Shown piece after piece: positions 1-9,685 of a stretch of DNA of 64,000 nt (position 1 is its first letter; each line of letters starts with the position of its first letter). The position numbers were made by a program, and so were the translations under genes. Below the pieces are notes generated by a model. The model saw only the letters and a program-made list of their open reading frames with translations, was not told the origin of the DNA and ran no database searches. The DNA lies in contig OX579641.1 of the NCBI GenBank assembly GCA_951230915.1, positions 4,774,001 through 4,838,000 on the forward strand, given 5' to 3'. This stretch comes from Antitrichia curtipendula (Eukaryota > Streptophyta > Bryopsida > Hypnales > Leucodontaceae).

Positions 1-1436
1 AAGATTAAGTTATAGAATTTTTATTTAATGAAGTTGAAATATGAATTTGATCATTTTTAATTTTCATCACTGTTTTTGTCACTAAAATTAATTTAGTAGA
101 GCATATTGAATTTCAAAAATATGCTACACTCAGGATTTTAGGAATTTAATATTACTAAGCACCCATTGTAAAAAATGTGGAGTTGAAATTTGTGAAAAAT
201 GGTCTTCTAAGAAACCAATAGCTATTATACAAATATTATACTAAGAACAACTAAATAATTATATGTTGTTTGGAAGTGTGAAAAGTGAGATTCTTCTTGC
301 ATTTAATACATGGATAAAAAAATTGGTTTTTATTTTTGTAACTACTTTACTAAGTTTACTTGGTGATTAAGCCTGACATTTATTGTCAAATGATTGTTTA
401 ATTGAAGTTGGAAAAAATGGTTCAATATGCCTCCCAAATTTTGATTAAATTTATTACTATTATTTTAATGGTAATCAATACTTTAAATTATAACTATATT
501 AGGATAATATAGAAGCAGTGGATATTTTGTAATCCTCATTTGATGACTTAAGAATTAGACACCTTAGCAAAGAACCATGCATCACCTCATGTTGTCAATT
601 TTTTTTGTGCACATTTTTATATCACTATTGCCTTTTGAAATATTCATTGAAGTAATTGTATGTGTGCAAAGAGGTAGAACATCAAGCTCGCAATGTCTTC
701 AAGGTTTAAATAACTAGATTTTGTTTAGTATCTTTATATCCATTTTCAAAGAAGATAAAAGAAGAATTTGCATGTTTAAATGAAAGGTTGGAGATAGGGT
801 AACCAATGTCAAGGAAGGAAATTTTGGACCCATCATTACAAGGCCTAAAAAAGCAAAAAAACATCTCTATTCAAATCCAATGTGGCACCTATGAAGACAT
901 TGGGCAACAAAGTAAGAAACAATTAATAAAATTGCTCCATTTACATTCTTTGGCATCTAATCTATATTGATTTTAGACTAATACACCAAAGTAATAGAGA
1001 TCTACAAAATATTTTGAGGTTTATTTATAGAAAGACAAGGGACTTTAGTAAATATTTATAACTACTTGAATATTAATAACTGTGTATATATGTTAAGATT
1101 TTTTTATATTTTTTTAAGTTCTTTTCCTTTTTTATCCTTGTTTTTTTAGAACACCAAGAAGTTTTTTTGGTGACAACTATTGGCAATAATTTTTCTTGTT
1201 TTTTTTACCATTATTATTAGTAAAATCAAACATCCCATTTAATAATTATTGTTTACTCTCATTGTTGTGCTAATCCACATGTTAGGTTGATCTCCAACTA
1301 TAAAAAAACAACTGAATAGTAGAGTGAATGACAACTCTTTTATGGTGATTATTTTGTTTTGTGTATACAACTAGTCTAAATAACGTAATACCAAAATGAT
1401 TGGTGTAACTTGAAGTTATATTGGAACAATATTGTA
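1..1436. other. AT-rich DNA, no gene seen
   Basis: I see no reading frame with protein-like composition, no splice-bounded exon and no clear terminal repeat here. The stretch is strongly AT-rich with many short A and T runs, like much of the repeat-derived background of the window. Confidence 0.6.
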
Positions 1437-1439
1437 CTC

Positions 1440-1880
1440 AATAGGGGTAGTTAGATTTCCTCCAAGAAGCAAATTTTCTTGAAGAATGCAAGCTTGGTGA
1501 GAGAAAAGAGCAGTCAATGGGAAGCCATTGTGCAAGAAGAAGGTGTGGCACCCCTTTGAACATGAGCACCATGGTTTTCTTGGAGAATTGACTAGATTCA
1601 CTGTCAATAATGCGCATAGGCAGAGCAGAACACAAGTGGCTTAGGCAGCGCAAACCTCGGACAAAACTCCATAATAATTGAGCTACAGAAGAATGAAAAA
1701 TCCTTTGAATTTTTTTCTTCAACCCATTTCTTCACCTACGGAGGAGAAGAATGTCACTTCAAAAACCTTAGAGATTGAGTGCTCCGGAAGCCACGGACAA
1801 CCAGACACAAAGTGCCACATCTCAATTCTCTCATAATTGAACTTGGGTTGAAGAAGGTGTGACACTGTGACTACCCCTAA
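1440..1880. repeat. Possible short inverted-end element
   Basis: The segment starts with ATAGGGGTAGT and ends with ACTACCCCTAAT, so the ends are inverted copies of about 11 bases. The inside is less AT-rich than the flanks and holds short frames on the minus strand (94 and 70 codons) that I do not recognise. A TA or TAA flank is possible on both sides but no longer target duplication is visible. It could be a decayed Tc1/mariner- or hAT-type MITE, or chance. Confidence 0.25.
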
Positions 1881-1882
1881 TA

Positions 1883-2937
1883 ACAAATCTAAAAACAACC
1901 AAGGACTACTACAATGTTTTTTTAAGCACAATTTTTTGCCAATTGGTCACAACCAAATGATGTTGGCTATTTTTTGTAAAGGAAAATTTCATTCTGGGAA
2001 GTTGAAACATCTAGATTATTGTTGTATTTTAAAACCAATAGACAAATTTTACCTAGGTATCACCTAGTTTTCATATGGATATCACCAAGTATCACCCAAG
2101 TATCACATGAGTATCAAAAAAGCTACTAGCTCCTTCTCCAAAATGTAGAAAATCCCACATGACTACTAAAAACTTAGTGACAATGAAATCTATCATAGCC
2201 CCCTCCTTCTAGGGTTAAGCACAAAATCTTAGCGCAAACAATGTTCTCTAATATGAAGCATATCTTGGATTCCTGAATATCTGTCTATGCAGATCAGTGT
2301 CCATCTCTCTCTAGCTAAGGTAGGAGGCTCTTAAAGCAACCCTTTAAGAGCTGATTTCATTTTCAGGGAAGCTAAACTCCTTGAAACAATTTTTAGTAAA
2401 TTTTACTAAGAAAAAACTCATGCCAATAATACCATTATTGGCATCTAATCCAAGTCGTTTTATATTTTTTGACCTTCGTGGAATTAGTTACAAATTTTTG
2501 AAGTTGAAACATAGTAGTTTCTAAAAGCGATCCCTTCTTGAAATGTACAATGTTAGTACATTGAAGAAAGTAAAATGTACCTCTGTGTTAGAGGTCACTT
2601 ATAGAGCCAGGTCCTTTTTAGAGCCACCTACTTTACAACAAAAACGCTTCTATGCTTTAGAGAGGTTCAAACTTTTTCAGAATGTGGGTGAACAAAAGAT
2701 TTATGAAGAATTGCAATGAATCCACCAACAACCAGTTTTGCAACGTTCAAGTGTAATTTTGCATCTTGCTGACACTGTGGTTTGATATAGTGTGAATCAT
2801 TTGCTATAAAAAATCCAAGAGCACTCATCGGAGGTCAAACTATTGTGCAAGACCCTCTTTTTTTTATACCAAATTTCAAGGATGAACAAGTGTATTTTTG
2901 TCTTACAATAGAACATGTGCACTTCTATCATTCAAAA
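1883..2937. other. No gene; partial copy of a short MITE family at its end
   Basis: No gene is visible. Around 2,045-2,115 there are several spaced TATCACC-like words. From about 2,790 to 2,942 the sequence resembles the short TTAA elements at 4,932-5,158 and 7,833-8,062: all three share an AGCACTCrTyGGAgGTCAA block followed by GGATGAA and GCACTTCT words. Confidence 0.4.
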
Positions 2938-3322
2938 GCTACCCCCTAAATTCCCAAAGTCCTTGTTGGAGACTCTTGGAATTTTGGGTAGGCTTGTGTG
3001 ATTTCAATTTTTGACATGTCTTTTTGAAATTTTTTTTTGAAGATAAGAAATTAGATTAGCTTTCTAGGAATATAATTTTTCTTTCAATTGGTGTCCAGGA
3101 GCAAAAGTTATGCTATCCTAAGTCCAAAAAACAACTTGAGAAGTAGCCTCAAAATATCACAAAAAATTGAAAAAATAATTTAAAAAAAAGTTGTTAGACA
3201 TGGTTAAGTTTGCTTGCTAGAACAATCTCACCGTTGAGATTATTGTGTTTCAATTCCATCTTAGAGCTATTAATGGTTTAGTTTTTCCTTCAATCTTGAA
3301 CATAATTTTACTTAAAAAAAAT

Positions 3323-4433
3323 TTAACCCCTAAAAGATTGTTTGTCTCCTCAAAAATAATTTGGGTCCGGGTAGGTTCCTATTGTCTCAATATATAAGAA
3401 ATATTTTTGAAACTTTTTGAGGATGTATGGTTTTGCAAGAACTTTATGGATAAATAATTTTTATTTTAATCAATGTGTGAGAGAAAAAGTTTTGGCATAG
3501 TAAGCCAAAAATTGGGGTAAGTGGGCTACACAAAAAAGCACAAAAAGTCGAAATAATTAAAAAAAAAATCCTAATATATTATATTTTTATCTATATTTGA
3601 AGCTTTGATTCATTTGATTTGGACTAGTGATGAGAAAGTTATGGACAATCATAATTTTTTGGTCAATCTAAGCATCTTTTTGAAAAAATAACTTATAGGA
3701 TTCATTTTTTAATGCAATTTTTACAACTTTCCAAATTTTTTTATTAGACAAGGTTAGGTTTGTTTGCTAGAACAATATCACCATTGGGATTATTGTATTT
3801 CAATTTCATCTCACTACAAGAGAAAGGGGTGTTTTAAGTAGTGTCCTAGACATCACGTCTTTTAAGGAACGTCTTTTAAGTAAAGTTTTAAGTAAAATTT
3901 TACTAAAAAGACAGTCTTTTTAGTAAAATTTTACTCAAAACCTTACTTAAAAGACGTGATGTCTAGGACACTACTTAAAACACCCCTTTCTCTTGTAGTG
4001 TCTTAGAGCTATTAATGATTTAGTTTTTCCTTTAGTCTCAAACCTATCTCTACTTAACAATTTTTGAATGAATAAAAACTAAGTATGTTTTTTGAATTTT
4101 TTTCCTAGACTCTCGACTCAATTTTTTAACATATAAAATTAGAAATTCAAAATCAATAAAGCAAAAGTTTTAAGTTACAAAGGTTCAAAGCCAAAAAATG
4201 TAGGTGAGCAAGGAGCAAAAAAACTTGTTTCCTTCATTTTAAATGCAAATATCTTCCAATCTACACGGTCAAAGTTTATGGAATTTCTTCTAGACATTCT
4301 TATACTAGCCTAGTCCAAGTACCTATGGTTAGAGATGTAAAAAAGAATTTTTTTAAAGTTTTTTGCTCTTTGCAATAGAAATGGAAGTTTTGGGTGATTT
4401 TTGATGGAAAAGGCCTCAATCCTTAGGGGTTAA
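3323..4433 (-). mobile_element. TTAA-type non-autonomous DNA transposon nested in a sister copy
   Basis: The element runs TTAACCCCTAAAAGATTG to ATCCTTAGGGGTTAA and is flanked by TTAA on both sides. Without the 189 bp palindromic element it carries, it is about 920 bp, the size of the copies at 10,849, 15,372 and 39,638. The DNA just outside (ACTTAAAAAAAATT before, TTAATGAAAGAAAATT after) matches one continuous stretch in those copies, so the insertion went precisely into a TTAA. It contains a GGGTCCGGGTAGGTTCC block shared with 14,625 and 11,720 (inverted). No open frame. Confidence 0.8.
3812..4000. mobile_element. CACTA-type palindromic MITE, 189 bp
   Basis: It starts CACTACAAGAGAAAGGGG and ends with the reverse complement CCCCTTTCTCTTGTAGTG. 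Nearly the whole element is one long inverted repeat that would fold into a single hairpin. It is flanked by TCT at 3,809-3,811 and 4,001-4,003, the 3 bp target duplication expected for CACTA (En/Spm) transposons. The sister repeat at about 3,262 shows the empty site (CATCTTAGAGC) with a single TCT. It carries no coding sequence and would need a transposase from elsewhere. Confidence 0.9.
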
Positions 4434-4703
4434 TGAAAGAAAATTAGATTTTTTTTTTTGAATTTTTTCCTTAGATTTTCAAATCAATTCTTCACCATAA
4501 AGATTTAATAAAATCAAAATTAGTAGTTAAAAAGATTTAATGCCATAGAATCTAGTTGAGCAAGGTTTAAAAATATTTATTTATTTACTTTAAATGCAAA
4601 TATCTTACAATCCACGTGGTCAAAGTTTTTGAAATGTCTTCCATACATTCTTATCCTAGTCTACTGTAAGATCCTATGGTTAGATATGCCAAAAAAACAA
4701 TTT

Positions 4704-5158
4704 TTAACCTTTAAACGTCAACACAGTCACCAAACGTTAGTAGAATAGATAAAAGAAAATCCTTTAGTAGAATAGAAGTGTAATTATTCATCTTCATAAT
4801 TTTGTTGTGAAAAGAAAAGGCTTGCTATATTAGTTTGATTTCCAATGAATGCTTTTACTATTTCTTAAGCCAATGATTCGCATAGTAATGAAAAGGGATT
4901 ATTTCCAAGGTCACCCATTGTCTAGTACAAGTTAACCCTTAAAGGAAAGGGGGACTCTGTGGAATCATCTATTTTAATATCATGTGCATTTTTGGATTAA
5001 AAAAATGAAAAAGCACTCGTTGGAAGTCAAGATAATATAGAAGACCTTCCCTTTTCCCACAAAATTTGGAGGATGAATAGTTGCACTTCTATCCTATACA
5101 ACAAAATTCTCTATCATTCATCAACCAAAAAATGGCCATGGCATTGCTTATGGGTTAA
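4704..5158. mobile_element. TTAA-bounded insert
   Basis: The insert runs from TTAACCTTTAAACGTC to GCTTATGGGTTAA and splits the right part of the outer element at 2,938-5,238. TTAA is present at both edges. The left 230 bases are unlike anything else I can place here. The right part is a separate shorter element listed on its own. No coding frame is seen. Confidence 0.55.
4932..5158. mobile_element. Short TTAA MITE, 227 bp
   Basis: It starts TTAACCCTTAAAGGAAAGG and ends CTTATGGGTTAA. A sister copy of almost the same length lies at 7,833-8,062 and a partial one near 2,790-2,942. Shared landmarks are GGATTAAAAAAATGAAAAAG, a GGAAGTCAA block and GGAGGATGAATAGTTGCACT. Its termini resemble those of the longer TTAA family, so the two may use the same transposase. 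Confidence 0.6.
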
Positions 5159-5239
5159 AGATTTAAGCTCTTTGCAATAGAAATGACAATTTCGAACAAT
5201 TTTTGATGGAAAAAAGCCCTTGGAACTTTAAAAGTTATT

Positions 5240-6065
5240 TGCGCTGTGAACACAAATGCATGGATTTATTTGTCTAAAAATTCAATCATATTTCAGTGAG
5301 TAGCTATCACCAATGACATCCTTCTAGAATTAAAAAAGGAAGGGTTAAAAAAACAGGGTAGATAGTTATAGACTCTAAAGAGTTCAACCAGAAGATTTTA
5401 TGCATGGGAAGTCCACAGGCAGTCAGCTGATAGATCTGTTCAATTTTCATATTTCTACCACGAAGTAAATTACAAAATTGAAATTGACTGATCCTTAGAC
5501 TTTTCAAAATTAAATATTTCTCTTGAAATGTTTAAAGTTAACTGAATCAACTTTTAACCTGCACATGTCTTGTGCGTGTTTGAATTGAATATAAGATTGA
5601 AATTGTAAAATTTCAAATAGCCTATAATGGTGAAATGTGATTGGTAAATTATCAAACACAGTTCCTTACAGCAAGTCAAAAAAGGTTTTCATAATGAAAG
5701 ACAGAAGCGGACACGTTTTGCTCGCTTAGCCACAATAATCATGAACTGCATGCACAACCATAATCCATTTCTCTTTAGATAAGGATTTACACTGCAAATC
5801 ATCTCATCACACGTAATGTTGATATTACATTGCAAAATTGAAAATCAGATGGATCAACATTCAGATCCCAAACCCCAAAACATTAGAGCAAACAAAATAA
5901 CTCCAAAACTGTGTCAGATGGATTTCTTCACAAAATTTGGCATAGTGTACAATCGTCGATGTCCTCATTTTGCTACTCTAGCTACAATCAACTCGAATTC
6001 CATTTCCATGTACAGCCCATATACACTCCTCTTCTGATATAACCAAAATCATACCGTCATCTAAC
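5240..6065. other. No gene seen between repeat nest and LEA-like gene
   Basis: This is the 3' flank of the minus-strand gene that ends at 6,066. Apart from short frames without recognisable composition I see nothing. The last 100 bases probably hold the 3' untranslated region of that gene. Confidence 0.5.
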
Positions 6066-7376
6066 TTAGTTCTTGCCCTTGAAACTATCCTTGACGTTGT
6101 CCGCAGCATCGCTCAATCCCTTCTGAACATTGGACACCACATTCCCGGCCTCGTTCTGCGCATCCTTGCCAGAGGAGCCCGCAGCGCCCTTAGCCTTGTT
6201 TAAGTTCTTCTCCGCGTCCTTCTGCGCGTCCTTGCCGGCTCCGAACAGCTGGTCCTGTAACAACCGCAAGTACTCGGGTCAGACGATGGCAAGGAATATG
6301 CAACAAGAAATGTATTAAGCTTCTTCATGGTTCAGAATACATGCAACAAGAACTGTATAAAGCTTCTTCAAGAATCAGGATAAATGGAACGAGAAGTGTA
6401 AGCTTCTTTATGGTTCAAGAAGCTGAAGGATGAATGCATCAAGGAGCGACAGCTTCTTCAAGATTCAGGATGAATGCAAGATGGAAGTGAAAGCTTCTTC
6501 CAAGGCTCAGGATGAATGCAACAAGGAGCACAAGCTTCTTTAAGGTTAGTAAATGCAACGCGGAAGTGTAAGCTTCTTCAAGGCTCAGGATGAATGCAAC
6601 AAGGAATGCAAGCTTCTTCAAGGTTAAGGTTCTCGAATCGAGAGAGAAGGTGCATTCCCAATGAAAATATTTCGAAAAAGTCATTCTGCAGTTTCCTACA
6701 CTGCCATTGTCACTTTCAATGACTGCTGTGTACTTGTCAAGCATGCATTAGGATCCATTAAAAGGTCGGGGTGTACAAACCTTGAGATCCTCAGCCTGGT
6801 TGGCGATCTTCGAGCCGACGTTGTCAGCCTCGTTACCGCCCTGCTTGACCTTGCTCTCGGCGGAGCCAGCAGCGCTCTTAGCCTTGGAGGCAGCATCAGA
6901 CTGGGTGCCTTGCAAGTTGTCCTTCACGTTCTCAGCGCCCCTCTGCACGGCAGCGGAGAATTGCTCACCCGCATCTTGAATGTTCTTTCCAACGCCCTTC
7001 TGCAAAAACGAAGATTAAACACAAAATTAAACAAGCTCCAACAATAGCCGACTTCCCAAAGCAGTTCCCATACAACATTCGATTGCGCAAATGAAAGCAT
7101 GAAGCTCAAATGAGCTTCCATGTCCTGGATCAAGTTAAGAACACAAGTAAAACCAACATGCAGCCAGCCTTGACTGCCGATCTAAAACAGTCAGACATTA
7201 CTGTAGAGCTCGAGTGTGCTTACATCTTCGGCGCGGACCACGAACACAGACCTTCTTGCGGCCACACTCACACCCTGCGGAGCAGCATTCAAGCGTTGCC
7301 CACGGAATGAGGACTTGACAACAGTGGCTGGGGATGCCACAGCCACAACATTCATGGTCGCCATGGTCGCAGCCAT
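6066..7376 (-). CDS. Plastid-targeted LEA-like protein, three exons
   Basis: The gene encodes about 186 residues in exons 7,376-7,224, 6,999-6,781 and 6,254-6,066, all with GT-AG borders in phase 0. Exon 1 (51 residues) begins MAATMATMNVV, is rich in Ala, Val, Ser and Arg, and ends VVRAED. This looks like a chloroplast transit peptide with a VRA-type cleavage site. Exons 2 and 3 are hydrophilic, Cys- and Trp-free and rich in K, D, A, G, Q and N. They carry loose 11-residue helical repeats such as ENVKDNLQG, KDAQKDAEKNLN and DNVKDSFKGKN. This is the composition of group 3/4 late-embryogenesis-abundant proteins, which are disordered when hydrated and protect membranes or enzymes in drying. I chose the ATG at 7,376 because the in-frame one at 7,406 adds only a His/Phe-rich stretch. 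Localisation and function are inferred; a different plastid stress protein is possible. Confidence 0.82.
6290..6640. repeat. Intronic minisatellite, AAGCTTCTT-centred
   Basis: The second intron of the LEA-like gene (6,255-6,780) is largely a degenerate tandem array. Each unit has an AAGCTTCTT core, a CAAGGTTCAGGATGAATG block and a GCAACAAGGA block, about 40-60 bases per unit, with roughly eight AAGCTTCTT cores between 6,317 and 6,622. Units vary by substitution and small indels, so the array is old or diversifying. Confidence 0.8.
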
Positions 7377-7628
7377 TTTCAAGTGAAAGTGAAAGTGGAA
7401 GAGCAAAATGCAAATGGAGCAGCCGTAAAGGAAAAAAATGAACTTCGACAGATAATGCTACAGCGGAGATTACGAAACGAGGGAGCGAGTGAGAGAGAGA
7501 GACAGGGGTTTGAGATGATGGGATGGGGGGAGCCACGGCGTATTTGAACAAGTGGCGCCCAATCTAGACCCGTACACCTGGCAGTCCGTCTGGGACTGGT
7601 GGTAGATAAGAAAGGGCGGTTAAGCGCG

Positions 7629-7638
7629 TCCACGTGGT
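7629..7638. promoter_or_regulatory. G-box / ABRE-type site upstream of LEA-like gene
   Basis: A palindromic CCACGTGG lies at 7,630-7,637, about 255 bases upstream of the start codon. CACGTG is the core bound by bZIP (ABF/ABI5-type) and bHLH factors. In LEA genes such sites usually mediate abscisic-acid and desiccation induction. The site is seen; its activity is inferred. A pyrimidine-rich 5' leader with CTCTCTCTC runs around 7,490-7,503. Confidence 0.5.
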
Positions 7639-7832
7639 CGTATGACATCATTTTGCATGAGAACCCATGTTATGGTATTTGTACAACTTTTCGTATGAAT
7701 ATACGGTGGGGGAGTTGGACATTGAATGTGGTCAGGCTCTTGAGTTGGGAAGGATATGCTTGCTATTGTAGTGTGTAGTTCTATGCTTTTGGTTGTCAAT
7801 TTTTGGACATTTTGTTGGTTCTGGGGTTTGCA

Positions 7833-8062
7833 TCGACCCTTAAAAGGACGAGCCGGTCACTGTGGAAATCATTTGTTTTGGCATTATGAGAATTGTTGGC
7901 TTAAAAAAATGCAAAAGCACTCATTGGAAGTCAAAATATTGTAGAACACCTTCCTTTTTCACACAAATTTTGGAGGATGAATAGTTGCACTTCTCCCTTG
8001 CATAGAGAGATTCTTTGTCATTCATCGGTAGAAAATTGTCTTTAGGGTCGTTTATGGATTAA
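7833..8062. mobile_element. Short TTAA MITE, 230 bp
   Basis: This is the sister of 4,932-5,158. The left end reads TCGACCCTTAAAAGGACG (first TTAA mutated to TCGA) and the right end TCGTTTATGGATTAA. The body has GGCTTAAAAAAATGCAAAAG, CACTCATTGGAAGTCAA and GGAGGATGAATAGTTGCACT in the same order as the sister copy. Confidence 0.65.
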
Positions 8063-8286
8063 TAGGAAGGGAAGTTTGAATAGCTACCTTACTTGAAAAC
8101 CAAAAGCAAGTTAAGTTTACTCAAAAAGCAAGCCAATGTTACACAAGATACACGTTATGTTAGTGTTAGTAGTTAGTTCTCTAATGTAGGCGAAACTAAT
8201 CTGAAAGTGCTTCTAATCAATAAAAAAAATAGGTTCTTATCACTACTAGCCCGACTGAAAACAATGATAACTCAAAACAAGATCAA

Positions 8287-8720
8287 TTAACCCCTAAAGT
8301 CCCAATGCCATTTTTCTATCAAAAAACACTCAAAACTGTCATTTCTGCTGCATTCATCCAAGAAATCAGATTTTTTTTAAGAATCTAACCGTATGATATT
8401 GCACTTCACTTGTCTAAGATTATGTAGTAAAAATTTCATCAAATTTGACCGTACGGATTGGAAGATATTAGCATTCAATATTAGACAAAAATAATTTTTT
8501 CAAGAACAATCATCCTTAGATTGCTTGAAAAAATAGATCGTCCATAACTTTCTCATCACTAGTCCAAATAGAATGATTCAAAGCTTTACATGTAGACAAA
8601 AATATAGTGTGTTAGGGAAAAAAAGTTGATTTTTTTTTTACTTTTTGTGATATTTGATTATCAAAACTTTCATTTTGTATAGTCATCTTTGTCTTAAAAA
8701 ATTCATGCCACATGAATAAT
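8287..8720 (+). mobile_element. TTAA-type element, left part only
   Basis: It starts TTAACCCCTAAAGTCCCAAT and follows the family body (ACTCAAAACTG, ACCGTACGGATTGGAAG, CCATAACTTTCTCATCACTA, TGTAGACAAAAATATA) for about 430 bases. I do not find a matching right end, so it is truncated or its right part has diverged. Confidence 0.7.
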
Positions 8721-8774
8721 AAATTAGAGAATAATGAGAATCCTAAGGTAACTACTTTAAGTCGCACGCTTTCT

Positions 8775-8998
8775 AAAACCACACAAGCTAGATTCTTGCC
8801 TAAAATGTACCTCCACTATTCATAAGAGTCTATGGCTGGTTACCCTAAACCCTATTTTCAACACTTTGAAATTTTGGAGTTTATTCCTATGGTATAAAAA
8901 AAAACATTCTTAGAGAATTTAGAATCCACTATTGGCTTCCAACAAGATCCCACTACAATTTTTTCAATATAATAATGCCAACCATGTTGAATTACTTA
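8775..8998 (+). repeat. Dispersed repeat shared with 54,785-55,305
   Basis: The sequence from AGATTCTTGCCTAAAATG through GAGTCTATGGCTGGTTA, ATTTTCAACACTT and CAATATAATAATGCCAACC has a second copy at 54,785-55,305, which is split there by a SINE. The copy here is uninterrupted and serves as the empty site. Its class is unknown. Confidence 0.7.
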
Positions 8999-9177
8999 TT
9001 TGTGCAATTTTAGGTGCAGTTACTATATAAATGAATATGGTATTGATGCAAGTGTGGCCATGTATGGGTCACAAATTACAATCACATGTGTTGCTCTCCC
9101 TTTGGTTGGTCAACATACTCAAATTCCTTCACTAAGGTACAAGGTTCTAAAAGTGCACAAGCTCTACAATTGTCCAC

Positions 9178-9255
9178 CTCCTCAAATGTACACTATTTGT
9201 ATATATTGCTTTTTCCTAGCCTTCAACAATGTACAAATAGTGTACATTTGAGGAG
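9178..9255. repeat. Perfect 24 bp inverted repeat, 30-base loop
   Basis: The arms at 9,178-9,201 and 9,232-9,255 are exact reverse complements, beginning CTCCTCAAATGTACAC, around a 30-base loop. Transcribed, it would give a 78-base hairpin of plant miRNA-precursor size. No TIR-plus-target duplication is evident around it. It may also be a remnant of a palindromic MITE. Confidence 0.75.
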
Positions 9256-9340
9256 ATGGGCAAATTTTAGAGCCCTATGCCATTTCCATTTCAAAATTCA
9301 ATCACTAATTCCAAAAAGCTCCAAAAAATATGAAACAACT

Positions 9341-9685
9341 TGGGTTAGATGCCAATTCCACTTGTTTTTCAAGGAAAATTCACTAAAAAAATTGATTTCA
9401 AGAAGCTTCACCTCCCTGAAATTCAGTTTCAGTTCTTAGGTGGGCGATATATGGACCTCCTTCCTTACCATCAATCCTGTTTCAAAATCGTAAAATGGGA
9501 AAAGTATCAGTTGGGGTTAGACGCCAATTCCACTTGTCTTTCCAGGTAAAATTTTACTGAAATTTTTTATTTTCAAGAAGCATTCATCTCCCCAAAGTTC
9601 AGTTTCAGTTCTTAGGGTGGGCGATTTGTGGACCTGACCATCAATCCCGCTTTCAAAATCTTGAAATGGGAAAAGTATCAGTTTT
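9341..9685 (+). repeat. Two-copy tandem duplication, period 172
   Basis: GGTTAGATGCCAATTCC near 9,343 recurs as GGTTAGACGCCAATTCC near 9,515. Both copies continue with TTTCAAGAAGC, TTCAGTTTCAGTTCTTAGG, GGGCGAT and AAATGGGAAAAGTATCAGTT. The copies differ by small indels. Confidence 0.75.

Larger units (their letters stand above)
2938..5238 (-). mobile_element. TTAA-type non-autonomous DNA transposon, broken by nested insertions
   Basis: The outer copy starts near ACCCCCTAAATTCCC (degenerate left end) and ends near CTTGGAACTTTAAAAGTT (degenerate right end). Its body matches the other family members at 10,849, 14,625 and 36,721. It is interrupted by a complete second member (3,323-4,433) and by a TTAA-bounded insert (4,704-5,158). 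Removing both joins body segments in the same order as the uninterrupted copies. It has no coding capacity. It is written here as minus relative to the copy at 10,849. The call as piggyBac-like rests on termini and target site only. Confidence 0.65.

Noticed and set aside
6661..7047. 128-codon plus-strand frame over the LEA-like gene
   Set aside because: It is antisense to exon 2, whose GT-AG borders and composition support the minus strand.
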